A DNA stretch of 58,808 bases from Candidatus Saccharimonadota bacterium (GTDB lineage: Bacteria; Patescibacteriota; Saccharimonadia; Saccharimonadales; Saccharimonadaceae), in contig JAFUBT010000007.1 of NCBI GenBank assembly GCA_017460065.1, positions 1 through 58,808 of the forward strand, written 5' to 3'. This document shows, piece after piece, positions 40,314 to 50,031 of the stretch (position 1 is the stretch's first letter; each line of letters begins with the position of its first letter). The position numbers were made by a program, and so were the translations under genes. Below the pieces are notes generated by a model. That model searched no databases. It was not told the origin of the DNA and worked only from the letters and a program-made list of their open reading frames with translations.

Positions 40314-42746
40314 ATGGATTTCCAGGATAACCTCACCATCATCGACGGCAAAAGTGTATTTTATCGCGGCTATTACGCAATGGGGCATCTGTCGTTACCG
40401 GACGGAACACCGACTGGCGGCGTTTACGGCTTTGCCGCTATGTTAATCGAAATTATTGAAAAACTCCAACCAGAGTATATCGCGGTAGCCTGGGACAAAA
40501 GCAAAACTAACATTCGTCGTCGTCGCGCAATTTACGCTGACTACAAAGCAAATCGCAAACCAGCACCCCCAGATTTTTATGCCCAAATTCCATATTTAAT
40601 GGACTTATTAAAAGCCTTCAACATTCCGCTATACGAATTCGATGACTACGAGGCCGACGATATTATTGGTACGCTGGCGCGCAGTGCGCAGAGCAAAGGA
40701 GTGCGCGCGGAAATTATTTCCGGTGACCTCGATATGCTGCAAATCGTCGACGAGCACATCAAGATGTACCAAATGAAACGCGGGTTTACCGACGTAGCCG
40801 AATTCGACATTGCCGCGGTCGAGGCCAAATACGGCCTGCACAAGGACCAGTTCCTCGACCTCAAAGCCATCAAAGGCGACTCGTCAGACAACATCCCCGG
40901 CGTACCCGGTATCGGTGAAAAAGGCGCCGTTAAACTACTGCAGGATTACGACACTCTCGAAAATCTCTATGCGCACATTGATGAAATCCCCGGCGCCGTC
41001 GGCAAAAAGCTCCGCGAGGGCAGGGAGCTTGCCTTTATCAGCAAGCAACTCTCCTCAATCCAATTTGACGCCCCCGTCGAGTTCGATCCTAATCAATCCA
41101 AATTGGCGGATTTTCGGCCCGCTAACGTCGTAGCCGAGCTCAAAAAGCTCCAATTTACTTCGCTGATTCGCAAGCTAGCCAAACTTTACCCACTCGACCG
41201 CAAAACCCTCGCCACCCCAGCTGCCGCGGCAGCTAAACGGCCATCGTCCACTACGGTCACTACACCCACCGACATCTTGCCACCACCAGCAGATATTTCC
41301 GTTGAGCTACCAGATAATCTCTATTTAAGCCATCACGTCAAGGCCGACATGCATGACAACCCCCAATTAGCGCAAGATATTCTCGCCGGACGACCGTTCT
41401 GGGACTTGGGCCAAGTCAACTTTTTGCTTGACCCGCTTGCACGCAAAACCGGCCAACTCGATTTGCTAGAGCAGAACGACTTGCGCGCAGAATATATCGC
41501 GCAGCGTCGCCAATTGGCCACCCTACCCAAAATCGCCAGCATCGCTCAAGATTTCGATTTACCCCTAATCCCCGTGCTCTACCAAATGGAGCAAAATGGC
41601 CTCAAAATCGACTCAACTCGCTTCCAAGTGCTCGAGCAGGAATTTTCCGCCGAACTCACCGCCATCGAACAAGAAATCTACACCCTAGCTGGTCACGAAT
41701 TCAATACTAATTCCCCCATGCAGCTATCCCAAGTACTATTCGACGAACTTGGTTTGCCGACTCAAGGCATCAAGAAAACCCAACGCGCTTATTCTACTGG
41801 CGCCAAAGAACTCGCCAAGCTGCGCGAGTTGCACCCCATCATTGGCAAAGTCGAGCGTCTCCGCGAAATCAGCAAACTCCTCAGCACCTACATCCTGCCA
41901 CTGCCTAAACTTGCCGACGACAACTATCGTATCCACAGCACTTTCACGCAAGATGTTACTGCCACTGGCCGCCTCTCAAGCGTTAACCCAAATCTCCAAA
42001 ACATCCCCGTCCGCAACGAAGACGGCAAACGCATCCGCAATTGCTTTGTTGCTGAGCAGGGCAACTGTTTCGTAGCGGCCGATTACGCTCAATTTGAATT
42101 ACGTTTGGCGGCCGCCCTTGCCAAAGACCAAGCCCTCATCGCCGACTTTAATGCTGGGCTCGATATCCATACCAAGACCGCCGCTGACGCTTTTCATGTA
42201 CCAATGGAACAGGTCACCAAACGCCAACGCCGCGCCGCTAAGGTCATCAACTTTGGTGTACTATACGGCATGAGTCCAAAGGGACTCTCCGATGCTACTG
42301 ACATGAGTTTCGGCGAGGCCAAATCGTTTATCGCGCGCTACTTTGAACTTCGTGCCCCTATCCGCCGTTTCCTCGACCAGACGCTCGCCGATGGACGCAG
42401 CAAAGGCTACGTCGAAACCCTGTATGGCCGCTGGCGCCCCACGCCAGATTTAGCTGCCAAGAACTATCTCGTCCGTAGCGCCGCCGAGCGCGCCGCCGCC
42501 AACATGCCAATTCAGGGCACCGAAGCCGACCTCATGAAAAAAGCCATGATTGCCGTCCAGGCTGCGCTGCCGCCAGACGCCAAATTAGTCCTGCAGATTC
42601 ACGACTCGCTCATGGTCGAATGCCCCACTGCACAAGCATCCGCTATCGCCAAACTACTCAAAACCAAAATGGAAGCCGTTGCCCCAGACCTACCAGTCAA
42701 ACTCGCCGTCGATGTCAGTACGGGACACGACTGGGGGGTATTATAG
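40314..42746 (+). CDS. polA: DNA polymerase I, proofreading domain degenerate
   Basis: 810 residues. The N-terminal 5'-3' exonuclease (residues 1-300) has AWDKSKTNIRRR, DDYEADDIIGTLA and IKGDSSDNIPGVPGIGEKGA. The polymerase domain has motif A VAADYAQFELRLAAALA, motif B RRAAKVINFGVLYGMS and motif C LQIHDSLMVE. Between them the 3'-5' exonuclease region is short and lacks the DEDD residues, so no proofreading is expected. It fills gaps and removes RNA primers. The frame opens at 40194, but TATAAT (40302-40307) ends 6 nt before ATG 40314, the likely leaderless start. Confidence 0.95.
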   Translation: MDFQDNLTIIDGKSVFYRGYYAMGHLSLPDGTPTGGVYGFAAMLIEIIEKLQPEYIAVAWDKSKTNIRRRRAIYADYKANRKPAPPDFYAQIPYLMDLLKAFNIPLYEFDDYEADDIIGTLARSAQSKGVRAEIISGDLDMLQIVDEHIKMYQMKRGFTDVAEFDIAAVEAKYGLHKDQFLDLKAIKGDSSDNIPGVPGIGEKGAVKLLQDYDTLENLYAHIDEIPGAVGKKLREGRELAFISKQLSSIQFDAPVEFDPNQSKLADFRPANVVAELKKLQFTSLIRKLAKLYPLDRKTLATPAAAAAKRPSSTTVTTPTDILPPPADISVELPDNLYLSHHVKADMHDNPQLAQDILAGRPFWDLGQVNFLLDPLARKTGQLDLLEQNDLRAEYIAQRRQLATLPKIASIAQDFDLPLIPVLYQMEQNGLKIDSTRFQVLEQEFSAELTAIEQEIYTLAGHEFNTNSPMQLSQVLFDELGLPTQGIKKTQRAYSTGAKELAKLRELHPIIGKVERLREISKLLSTYILPLPKLADDNYRIHSTFTQDVTATGRLSSVNPNLQNIPVRNEDGKRIRNCFVAEQGNCFVAADYAQFELRLAAALAKDQALIADFNAGLDIHTKTAADAFHVPMEQVTKRQRRAAKVINFGVLYGMSPKGLSDATDMSFGEAKSFIARYFELRAPIRRFLDQTLADGRSKGYVETLYGRWRPTPDLAAKNYLVRSAAERAAANMPIQGTEADLMKKAMIAVQAALPPDAKLVLQIHDSLMVECPTAQASAIAKLLKTKMEAVAPDLPVKLAVDVSTGHDWGVL

Positions 42747-42748
42747 CC

Positions 42749-43531
42749 TTGCGTATCGGTATCATTTCGGACATCCACAGCAATATTGACGCTTTTCGCG
42801 CCGTCCTGCGCGAATTTGATTATCGTGGTGTCGATAAAATCATCTGTCTCGGCGACATCATCGGCCTCGGGGCTCATCCTGACGACTGCGTGCAGTTACT
42901 CGAAGAGCTACTAAGCCAAGACCGCATCCTGTCAATCGTCCGCGGCAACCACGAAGATTACCTCCTGCAAGATTTACCCGTCCATAATCACAACGACCAA
43001 AATAAGCCCAAATTGCCGCAGGCCATTCTCGACCTTTTCCTATGGAATCATAGTCAAGTCAGTGGCCATTCCGCTGCCGTACTTAGTCAATTTCCACGTC
43101 AAGAAATTATCAATGTCGGTAAAATCAAAATCTTCGTTTCACACTATCCCATCAACCGCACCGGCGATTTTATGCCATTTTTCATGAAACCTAATCTACG
43201 AGAATGTCGGCGCATTTTTCGCTATGCGCGCGCCAATGTTTATCTATATGGACACACGCACGTTCGTAACTTGTGGGTAGGACGCCGCGGAGACTTCTTT
43301 ATCAACCCCGGCAGCGTTGGCTGCCCAATTGGTACCGAATCGGCCTCAGCCGGCATCCTCCACCTCAAAGGGCGTCGCATCACTTACGAGCAGCTCGATA
43401 TCGACTACAATATCGACCGCGCCATCAGCGAAATGATGAGCTACAACGACGAATATCCCGCAATTAGCTATACGATCGACCAATTCTACCACTCACTCGA
43501 CAACTACCATCCTGGCAACACCGAAGACTAA
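42749..43531 (+). CDS. YfcE/calcineurin-type metallophosphoesterase
   Basis: 260 residues. The metal-binding blocks are IISDIHSN (residues 5-12), CLGDIIGLG, VRGNHEDYL, VSHYPINRTGD and YGHTHVRNLW, followed by FINPGSVGCP, all diagnostic of the YfcE-like phosphodiesterase family. The substrate is unknown. I place the start at the TTG at 42749, three bases after the polA stop, because no ATG fits the N-terminal strand. A run of six G about 10 nt before could serve as ribosome site. It is probably translated from the polA transcript. Confidence 0.88.
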   Translation: MRIGIISDIHSNIDAFRAVLREFDYRGVDKIICLGDIIGLGAHPDDCVQLLEELLSQDRILSIVRGNHEDYLLQDLPVHNHNDQNKPKLPQAILDLFLWNHSQVSGHSAAVLSQFPRQEIINVGKIKIFVSHYPINRTGDFMPFFMKPNLRECRRIFRYARANVYLYGHTHVRNLWVGRRGDFFINPGSVGCPIGTESASAGILHLKGRRITYEQLDIDYNIDRAISEMMSYNDEYPAISYTIDQFYHSLDNYHPGNTED

Positions 43532-43554
43532 AGCCCTTATGCTATAATCAGAGC

Positions 43555-45399
43555 ATGCACAGGGTTACAATTGTCGGCAATGTCAGTAAAGACATCTACC
43601 TGCGCCTCGACAAACGCTCCAACCAATTCGAGACCGACGCTCGGCAAGTCGAGTGGCTAGACTTGGCTTTTGACGGCAGCACCCACAACTACTATTCGCG
43701 CGTCGCCATCTACGGCGGGGCCAGCATTAGCCTAGAAGTCCTCACGCGTTTCGGTCTACAGGCCAACATCTCCGGCACTGAGGCCAGTTTTCAGGACGGC
43801 ACTTTCGTCTCACGCGGCGCAACCACCACTTATCGTTACCTGCTCTGTAAAGACGATGCAGTCAGCTATTTCGTCCCCAAGCAGAGTAGTCCAACCCAAT
43901 GGCAGCGCCCCGAGTCTGAGCATCCCGACTGGCTCTATATCGACTGCTCAGCCAATCTCACATCACAGCTCAGCGACGATATCCTTGATTACCTCAACGA
44001 ACACCCCAGCTGCAAGCTCGCCATGTTTGTATGCACCAATAGCAATCAATACGCCTTACACACGCAAAAACTCGCTCAATGCGCCGATTTTATCATCACT
44101 AACACCGTGCTGCGTCAGCCGCACCCACACGTCGCTACCATCAGCCAAGATCACATCGACTATAATGGCAAACGGATCGACTGGTCTCTAAACGAAAAAG
44201 GTCAGATTATCACCGATTTTAGCTCACGCCTCGCCATTGGGGCTAGTCTACTTGCCGCCATTATTCTCGGCAAAAGCCCCACAGAAGCACTTCTACTCGC
44301 CAAAGCCAACGTCGAAAGCGCGCGCCTGAGCGGCACCTGCAATCTCGACACACTTAACAATGCTATTTGCGGCAACGATTACCAAGTACAAAATCACAAG
44401 GAAACCAATACAATGTCCGAAATCGAACAAAACGCCAAACAACTCATGACGCGCGGCAAAGGCATCCTTGCCGCCGACGAATCCGGTGGCTCCATCCATA
44501 AAAAATTCGAAAGCATGAACATTCCCGACGACGAGCGACATCGCCGCGACTATCGTAACATTTTCTTTACTACGCCTGAGCTCGAGCAATATATCAACGG
44601 CGTCATCTTGTTTGACGAAACCGCTCGCCAACACGCCGACGATGGCAGTACTTTTATCGAATTCTTGCGTCGCAAAGGTATTCTCGCTGGCATTAAGGTC
44701 GATCAAGGCCTCGTAAATTTTGACAATTCCGCCGAGAAATACACCCAAGGACTTGACGGGTTACCAGAACGGCTCCAAGAATATTATCAAATGGGCGCTC
44801 GCTTCGCTAAATGGCGCGCCGCTTTTGAAATGAACCGTGAGCTCAAACCCAGCGATATGGCCATCACTAAAAACGCCGAAATTCTTGCCCAATATGCTCA
44901 CGACTGCCAGACTGCCAATATCGTGCCGATCGTCGAGCCCGAACTCGTCTATGACGGCTACTATACCATCGAAGAGAACGCCAGCTATACCGGTAAAATT
45001 CTCGACGCACTTTTTGCTGCCATGCACGACCAAAAAGTCCAACTTTCTGGCGCCATTTTGAAGGTCAACATGATACTAGCTGGCAAACAATTCGAGCAAC
45101 AATCCAGCCCAGAAGAAGTCGGCCATGCCACGGCCGAAGTGTTTCGCCAGCATATCCCACGCGACCTCGCAGGCATCGTCTTCTTAAGCGGCGGTCAAAG
45201 CGTAGAGCAGGCCACTGCCAACCTTCGGGCCGTCACCAACTGTGGCCCCTTCCCTTGGCCAGTCACTTTCTCTTACGCGCGTGCGTTACAAGACCCCGCA
45301 CTACATGCTTGGCAGGGCAACAATGACAACGCTGATGCCGCGCGCGCTGCGTTCAAAGAGCGCCTTATCGCCAATTGTGCCGCCCTTCACAAACAATAA
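43555..45399 (+). CDS. Fusion: degenerate PfkB-like domain plus class I fructose-bisphosphate aldolase
   Basis: 614 residues in one frame. Residues 1-285 have the ribokinase/PfkB layout: VTIVGNVSKDIYL, YGGASISLEVLTRFGLQANISG, then LAIGASLLAAIILGKSPTEALLLAKANVE. The catalytic GAGD is replaced (DFSSRLAIGAS) and GGN reads GGA, so kinase activity is doubtful. Residues 287-614 are a full class I aldolase: LMTRGKGILAADESGGS, FARKW-like FAKWRAAFE, IVPIVEPELVYDG, the Schiff-base Lys in LSGAILKVNMIL, and FLSGGQSVEQAT. An internal ATG at 44413 with AAGGA 10 nt upstream could give free aldolase as well. TATAAT (43543-43548) ends 6 nt before ATG 43555. Confidence 0.88.
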   Translation: MHRVTIVGNVSKDIYLRLDKRSNQFETDARQVEWLDLAFDGSTHNYYSRVAIYGGASISLEVLTRFGLQANISGTEASFQDGTFVSRGATTTYRYLLCKDDAVSYFVPKQSSPTQWQRPESEHPDWLYIDCSANLTSQLSDDILDYLNEHPSCKLAMFVCTNSNQYALHTQKLAQCADFIITNTVLRQPHPHVATISQDHIDYNGKRIDWSLNEKGQIITDFSSRLAIGASLLAAIILGKSPTEALLLAKANVESARLSGTCNLDTLNNAICGNDYQVQNHKETNTMSEIEQNAKQLMTRGKGILAADESGGSIHKKFESMNIPDDERHRRDYRNIFFTTPELEQYINGVILFDETARQHADDGSTFIEFLRRKGILAGIKVDQGLVNFDNSAEKYTQGLDGLPERLQEYYQMGARFAKWRAAFEMNRELKPSDMAITKNAEILAQYAHDCQTANIVPIVEPELVYDGYYTIEENASYTGKILDALFAAMHDQKVQLSGAILKVNMILAGKQFEQQSSPEEVGHATAEVFRQHIPRDLAGIVFLSGGQSVEQATANLRAVTNCGPFPWPVTFSYARALQDPALHAWQGNNDNADAARAAFKERLIANCAALHKQ

Positions 45400-45436
45400 A
45401 AAGCATCCCCCCAACGAAGGGAGGTGTTTTTTACGT
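45396..45436. terminator. Weak terminator-like region between convergent genes
   Basis: An AAAAAGCATCC...GGAGGTGTTTTTT imperfect inverted repeat lies between the aldolase stop and the uvrA stop; it could serve both strands. Confidence 0.5.
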
Positions 45437-45437
45437 T

Positions 45438-48299
45438 TTACAAGATTTTGCGTAAATATTCACCCGTAGCAGATTTACGGTTTTTCGCCACATCTTCGGG
45501 CGTACCGGTTGCGATAACTTTGCCACCATTGGCGCCACCTTCTGGCCCCATATCGACAATCCAGTCGGCACTCTTTATCACGTCCAGATTATGCTCAATT
45601 ACAATCATCGTATTTCCGCCGTCCACCAAACGTTGTAAAATTGACAACAATCGCTTAACGTCGTCAGTATGTAGGCCAGTCGTTGGTTCGTCTAATACGT
45701 AGAGCGTCCGCCCAGTCGAACGGCGCGACAACTCAGTCGCCAACTTAATCCGCTGCGCCTCGCCGCCCGAGAAGGTCGTGGCCGGCTGACCTAGACGGAT
45801 ATAACCCAAGCCAACTTCTTGTAAAGTGCGTAATTTACCTGCAATTAGCGGCTGGTTTTCGAAGAATTCCACCGCTTCATCCACGGTCATTTCCAATACA
45901 TCCGAAATCGTCTTATCTTTGTAGCGCACTTCCAGAGCTTCGCGGTTGTAGCGTTTGCCATGACACACATCACAAGTTACAAAAACATCTGGCAAGAAGT
46001 GCATTTCTATCTTCAGCACGCCGTCACCTTGGCATTTTTCGCAGCGGCCACCCTTAACATTGAAAGAAAAGCGTCCCGCCTTGTACCCCCGCACCTGCGC
46101 CTCGGGTTGGCTAGCGAACAATTCGCGGATGTTATTGAAAATCCCCGTATAAGTTGCTGGGTTAGAGCGCGGCGTCCGCCCAATTGGCGACTGGTCGATC
46201 ACGATAATCTTATTCAAATTCTCGATGCCATCAATTCGCTCGTGCGCACCAGAAACCGTCTGGGCACGATTCAAACGAGCCAGTAATTCATTGGCCATAA
46301 TATTGTTCACCAGGGTAGACTTACCCGAACCAGACACGCCAGACACTACCGTCAAGAGTCCCAAGGGGAATTTAACGTCGATGTTCTTAAGATTATTCTC
46401 GCGCGCTCCGATTACTTCGAGATACTTCGTTCGCTCATTCACTTTACGCCGCTTTTTGGGTGTTGCGATTTTCTTTGCGCCAGACAGATACTGGCCAGTA
46501 ATTGAGCCTTTCGCCTTGGCCACTTCCGCCGGCGTCCCTGCTGCCGTGACCTTACCACCTTTCACGCCAGCGCCCGGCCCAATATCTATCAGATAATCCG
46601 CCGCTCGAATCGTGTCTTCATCGTGTTCTACCACAATGACGGTGTTTTTTAAGTCGCGCAAGTGTCGCAAAGTCGCAATCAAACGGTCATTGTCACGCTG
46701 ATGCAAGCCAATCGACGGTTCATCCAGCACATAAAGCACGCCTTGCAGTCCCGAGCCAATTTGCGTAGCCAGCCGAATCCGCTGCGCCTCACCACCCGAC
46801 AGTGTCGCCGCCGAACGGCTCAATTCGAGATAATTCAGCCCCACATCGCGCATGAAACCGACTCGTGCCCGAATCTCTTTCAGAATTGGCGCTGCAATCA
46901 TCGCCTCGTTTTCCGACAAACCTAAATCGCCGTCGAGCACCTCGATTGTTTGGTCGACGTCCATTGAGCACATATCCATAATGTTCAAATCGTGCACCGT
47001 CACCGCCAAAACTACTGGCTTCAAGCGGGCTCCATGGCAAGTTTGACACACTCGCTCACGCATAAACCGCTCGATATCTTTGCGAATAAACTCAGACTCA
47101 GTTTCCTTGTAGCGACGCTCCAGATTTGGGATAACACCCTCATAAACTGCATCGTAAGTATAGCCGTTGCTGAGCTTCACACGGTATTTTTCTTCGCCCG
47201 TACCATAGAGAATCTTCTGGATTACCTCATCAGACAACTCACGAATCGGCTGACGCACTGAAAAACCATGCTTTTCACCCACCGTCGTCAGGCGCCGCAG
47301 CCACCAAGAATCTTGATTAATGCGGTTGTAGGGGCGAATGCCGCCTTCGGCAATCGTTAAATTCGGATTCAATACCAAATTGGGGTCAATCTCCATCCGC
47401 GTGCCCAAACCCGTACAAGTTGGACAGGCCCCCTGCGGGGCATTAAATGAAAATAAGCGCGGTTCCAGTTCGGGGATTAATTCGTCGGGATGGTCAGGGC
47501 AAGCGTAACGCTGCGAATAGCTCAACACCTCAGCATCATCCGTCCGAATATTATTCTGTCCAAGTGCGGTGGTCGTGTCGTTAATCTTCAAAATCTGCAT
47601 CAAGCCATTGCCGAAATCGAGCGCCTGCTCAACCGACTGGGAAATCCGACTTTCCATCCCTGGCCCCATCACAAAACGATCCACAATAATCTCGATATCA
47701 TGCCGCAAGTTCTTATCCAGTTCTGGCCATTCATCGAGCGCATAAACGATGCCGTCAACGCGCGCCCGCGCAAAGCCTTTCGCTAGATACTGTTCACCAA
47801 TATGAGAAAATGAACCCTTTTTCTGCGAAACAATCGGCGCCAAAACCATCAACTTCGCCGCCACCGGCAAAGACATTACCTGGTCGATAATGTCCTGTAC
47901 CGTACGACGCGCAACTTCTTTATGACAAACCGGGCAATGCGGCACGCCAATCCGCGCGAATAGCAGACGCAAATAGTCATAAATTTCCGTCACTGTCGCC
48001 ACTGTCGAGCGTGGATTACGCGAGGTGGATTTCTGATCAATCGAAATCGCCGGCGACAAACCAGTAATCATATCGACGTCCGGCTTATCCATCACGCCCA
48101 AGAACATTCGCGCATAACTCGACAGAGACTCCACGTAACGACGTTGCCCCTCGGCGTATAGAGTATCAAAAGCTAACGATGACTTGCCCGAGCCAGACAG
48201 ACCGGTAATCACGACAAGTTTGTCGCGCGGTATATCAAGGTCAATATTCTGAAGGTTATTGGCCCGAGCACCGCGTATCTTTATCAAGTCACCATCCAT
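45438..48299 (-). CDS. uvrA: Excinuclease ABC subunit A
   Basis: 953 residues with two ABC modules. Walker A motifs are [14 protein letters not shown] (near residue 35) and [13 protein letters not shown] (near residue 645). Signatures [12 protein letters not shown] and [12 protein letters not shown], and Walker [15 protein letters not shown] and [14 protein letters not shown] are present. Zinc-binding pairs are retained: CPVCH, CPTCTG, CQTCHG and CEKCQG...CDVCHG. UvrA finds bulky DNA damage and loads UvrB, encoded at 51977. TATAAT on the minus strand (48308-48313) ends 8 nt before the ATG. Confidence 0.97.
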   Translation of the reverse strand: MDGDLIKIRGARANNLQNIDLDIPRDKLVVITGLSGSGKSSLAFDTLYAEGQRRYVESLSSYARMFLGVMDKPDVDMITGLSPAISIDQKSTSRNPRSTVATVTEIYDYLRLLFARIGVPHCPVCHKEVARRTVQDIIDQVMSLPVAAKLMVLAPIVSQKKGSFSHIGEQYLAKGFARARVDGIVYALDEWPELDKNLRHDIEIIVDRFVMGPGMESRISQSVEQALDFGNGLMQILKINDTTTALGQNNIRTDDAEVLSYSQRYACPDHPDELIPELEPRLFSFNAPQGACPTCTGLGTRMEIDPNLVLNPNLTIAEGGIRPYNRINQDSWWLRRLTTVGEKHGFSVRQPIRELSDEVIQKILYGTGEEKYRVKLSNGYTYDAVYEGVIPNLERRYKETESEFIRKDIERFMRERVCQTCHGARLKPVVLAVTVHDLNIMDMCSMDVDQTIEVLDGDLGLSENEAMIAAPILKEIRARVGFMRDVGLNYLELSRSAATLSGGEAQRIRLATQIGSGLQGVLYVLDEPSIGLHQRDNDRLIATLRHLRDLKNTVIVVEHDEDTIRAADYLIDIGPGAGVKGGKVTAAGTPAEVAKAKGSITGQYLSGAKKIATPKKRRKVNERTKYLEVIGARENNLKNIDVKFPLGLLTVVSGVSGSGKSTLVNNIMANELLARLNRAQTVSGAHERIDGIENLNKIIVIDQSPIGRTPRSNPATYTGIFNNIRELFASQPEAQVRGYKAGRFSFNVKGGRCEKCQGDGVLKIEMHFLPDVFVTCDVCHGKRYNREALEVRYKDKTISDVLEMTVDEAVEFFENQPLIAGKLRTLQEVGLGYIRLGQPATTFSGGEAQRIKLATELSRRSTGRTLYVLDEPTTGLHTDDVKRLLSILQRLVDGGNTMIVIEHNLDVIKSADWIVDMGPEGGANGGKVIATGTPEDVAKNRKSATGEYLRKIL

Positions 48300-48399
48300 A
48301 AGCGTTTATTATACACCAAAAACCCCAAAAAGTCAATAAGCATAGCCCTTTTGGCTCCTCGGCATGCAGAATGCTCGCCAGAGTGGTAAAATAAAGCTA

Positions 48400-50031
48400 A
48401 TGGCCACATCAATTGAAGAATGCAAAAAATACATTGAAGCGACCGTTCGACAGTCCAAAATTACCGTCGCAAGCTACGACGACATCGTCGAACACTGCTG
48501 GCGCGCCGTCTGGCCAATTATCGAAAAAAACGCCGGCCGCCTAGATTGGGTTGCGCAAAACGACCCCGAATTCAATGCTCAAGCCGGACTTGTTCTGCAG
48601 GACTATCTCGATCAGCAGAAAGATTTCGACACCCGCGACCGCTACGCTCTACGCAAAAAATACCCCGAATTCATCTTCGAATCTTTCAGCGTGCAGCGCC
48701 ACCCCGATGGCATCCGCGCCCGTTATCACTACCGCCTCGGCGAGCATAGTTTCCAACCAACCGTTTTTATTAAACTCGAAGACATCACGTCCGTAGCGCA
48801 AGGCTTCATTGACGACGATTTTCTCAATTATCTTTTCTTTAATTTTGGCATCATCAATGCCATCAACTACTACAAGCTCAGTTTTTCGCCCAAATTCATC
48901 ATTCAGGCCGGCGAACTTTTGCCAGAGCAGTGCACATTCTTTAAGAAACTCTTCTACCACGGGCTAGAAGAATGCATGTACCGCAACGAATTGCAGTTTG
49001 ATTTCGACGATTTTCTTGATATCAGCTGTGCCGCGCCTAACCTGAAGCCACATTTCACACTGCCAGACGAATTTCACGGCAACCTTATCCCAATTGGCGG
49101 CGGCAAAGATTCCGTCGTTACACTCGAGGCACTTCGCCCCATGAAAGACGACAATCTCTGCCTGCAATACAACCGCGACATTTACCCACAAAACACCGCC
49201 GCACTCAGCTGCATTAAGCTCGGCGGTTACTCGCTCGACCAAACCGTCGACTTCAACCTCACACTTGACCCGCATATGCTCGAGCTCAACCAACAGGGCT
49301 TCTACAATGGCCACATTCCTTTCTCATCGTGCTTGGCTTTTGCGGCCGTCATTATGGCCTATCTCAATCGCAAAAAATACATCGTTCTATCCAACGAAGC
49401 TTCCGCTAATGAGGGTAATATCATCGGCACAACCATCAACCATCAATATTCCAAAAGCTACGAATTTGAACAAGATTTCGAACACTACCTACAAACTTTT
49501 GTCACGGATAAAATCCACTACTTTAGCCTCTTGCGCTGTCTTAACGAATACGAAATCGTCCAACGTTTTATTGATCACCCACTTTACTTAGATGTATTCC
49601 GCAGCTGCAACGTTGGCACCAGAGAAAACAAATGGTGTAGCCACTGCGCCAAGTGTCTCTACGTTTATATTATGCTGTATCCATTTGTATCGGATGTTAA
49701 GCTTTGGCAAATTTTTGGTCGCAATATGCTTGAGGACGAATCACTACTCGACGTTTTCATTGGCCTTATCCAACCAGACAGTACCAAGCCCTTCGAATGC
49801 GTTGGCACACGCGAAGAAATCAGCTACTCCATCGAGAAGGGGCTCCAGTTGAAGCCTACCCAAAAACCCGCACTTTACAATTATTATCTTAGCCATTTCC
49901 GCAAAGACGTCAGCGCCTACCAAGTTGCGGGCTATTTCAACCCCGAACACAATATCCCCCCCGAATATCTCGATATGCTAATGCACCCCGAAAACCATAA
50001 ACACCCTGAAGCCAACAAGGAGCAAGCATGA
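48400..50031 (+). CDS. murL: UDP-MurNAc-L-Ala-L-Glu epimerase MurL
   Basis: About 543 residues. The PP-loop-like motif PIGGGKDSVVTLEAL (near residue 233), VLSNEASANEGN, NHQYSKSYEFEQDF and SCNVGTRENKWCSHCAKCLYVYIML match the MurL family. MurL inverts the terminal L-Glu of UDP-MurNAc-L-Ala-L-Glu to D-Glu, replacing glutamate racemase when MurD adds L-Glu, as described in Xanthomonas. murD follows with an ATGA overlap, which fits that pathway. The frame opens at 48364, but TAAAAT (48387-48392) ends 7 nt before ATG 48400, the preferred leaderless start. It ends with TGA. Confidence 0.9.
   Translation: MATSIEECKKYIEATVRQSKITVASYDDIVEHCWRAVWPIIEKNAGRLDWVAQNDPEFNAQAGLVLQDYLDQQKDFDTRDRYALRKKYPEFIFESFSVQRHPDGIRARYHYRLGEHSFQPTVFIKLEDITSVAQGFIDDDFLNYLFFNFGIINAINYYKLSFSPKFIIQAGELLPEQCTFFKKLFYHGLEECMYRNELQFDFDDFLDISCAAPNLKPHFTLPDEFHGNLIPIGGGKDSVVTLEALRPMKDDNLCLQYNRDIYPQNTAALSCIKLGGYSLDQTVDFNLTLDPHMLELNQQGFYNGHIPFSSCLAFAAVIMAYLNRKKYIVLSNEASANEGNIIGTTINHQYSKSYEFEQDFEHYLQTFVTDKIHYFSLLRCLNEYEIVQRFIDHPLYLDVFRSCNVGTRENKWCSHCAKCLYVYIMLYPFVSDVKLWQIFGRNMLEDESLLDVFIGLIQPDSTKPFECVGTREEISYSIEKGLQLKPTQKPALYNYYLSHFRKDVSAYQVAGYFNPEHNIPPEYLDMLMHPENHKHPEANKEQA

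Noticed and set aside
43555-44412. An active phosphofructokinase filling a glycolysis gap
   Set aside because: The PfkB-like part lacks the GAGD loop with its catalytic Asp and has GGA in place of GGN, so I report a degenerate domain.
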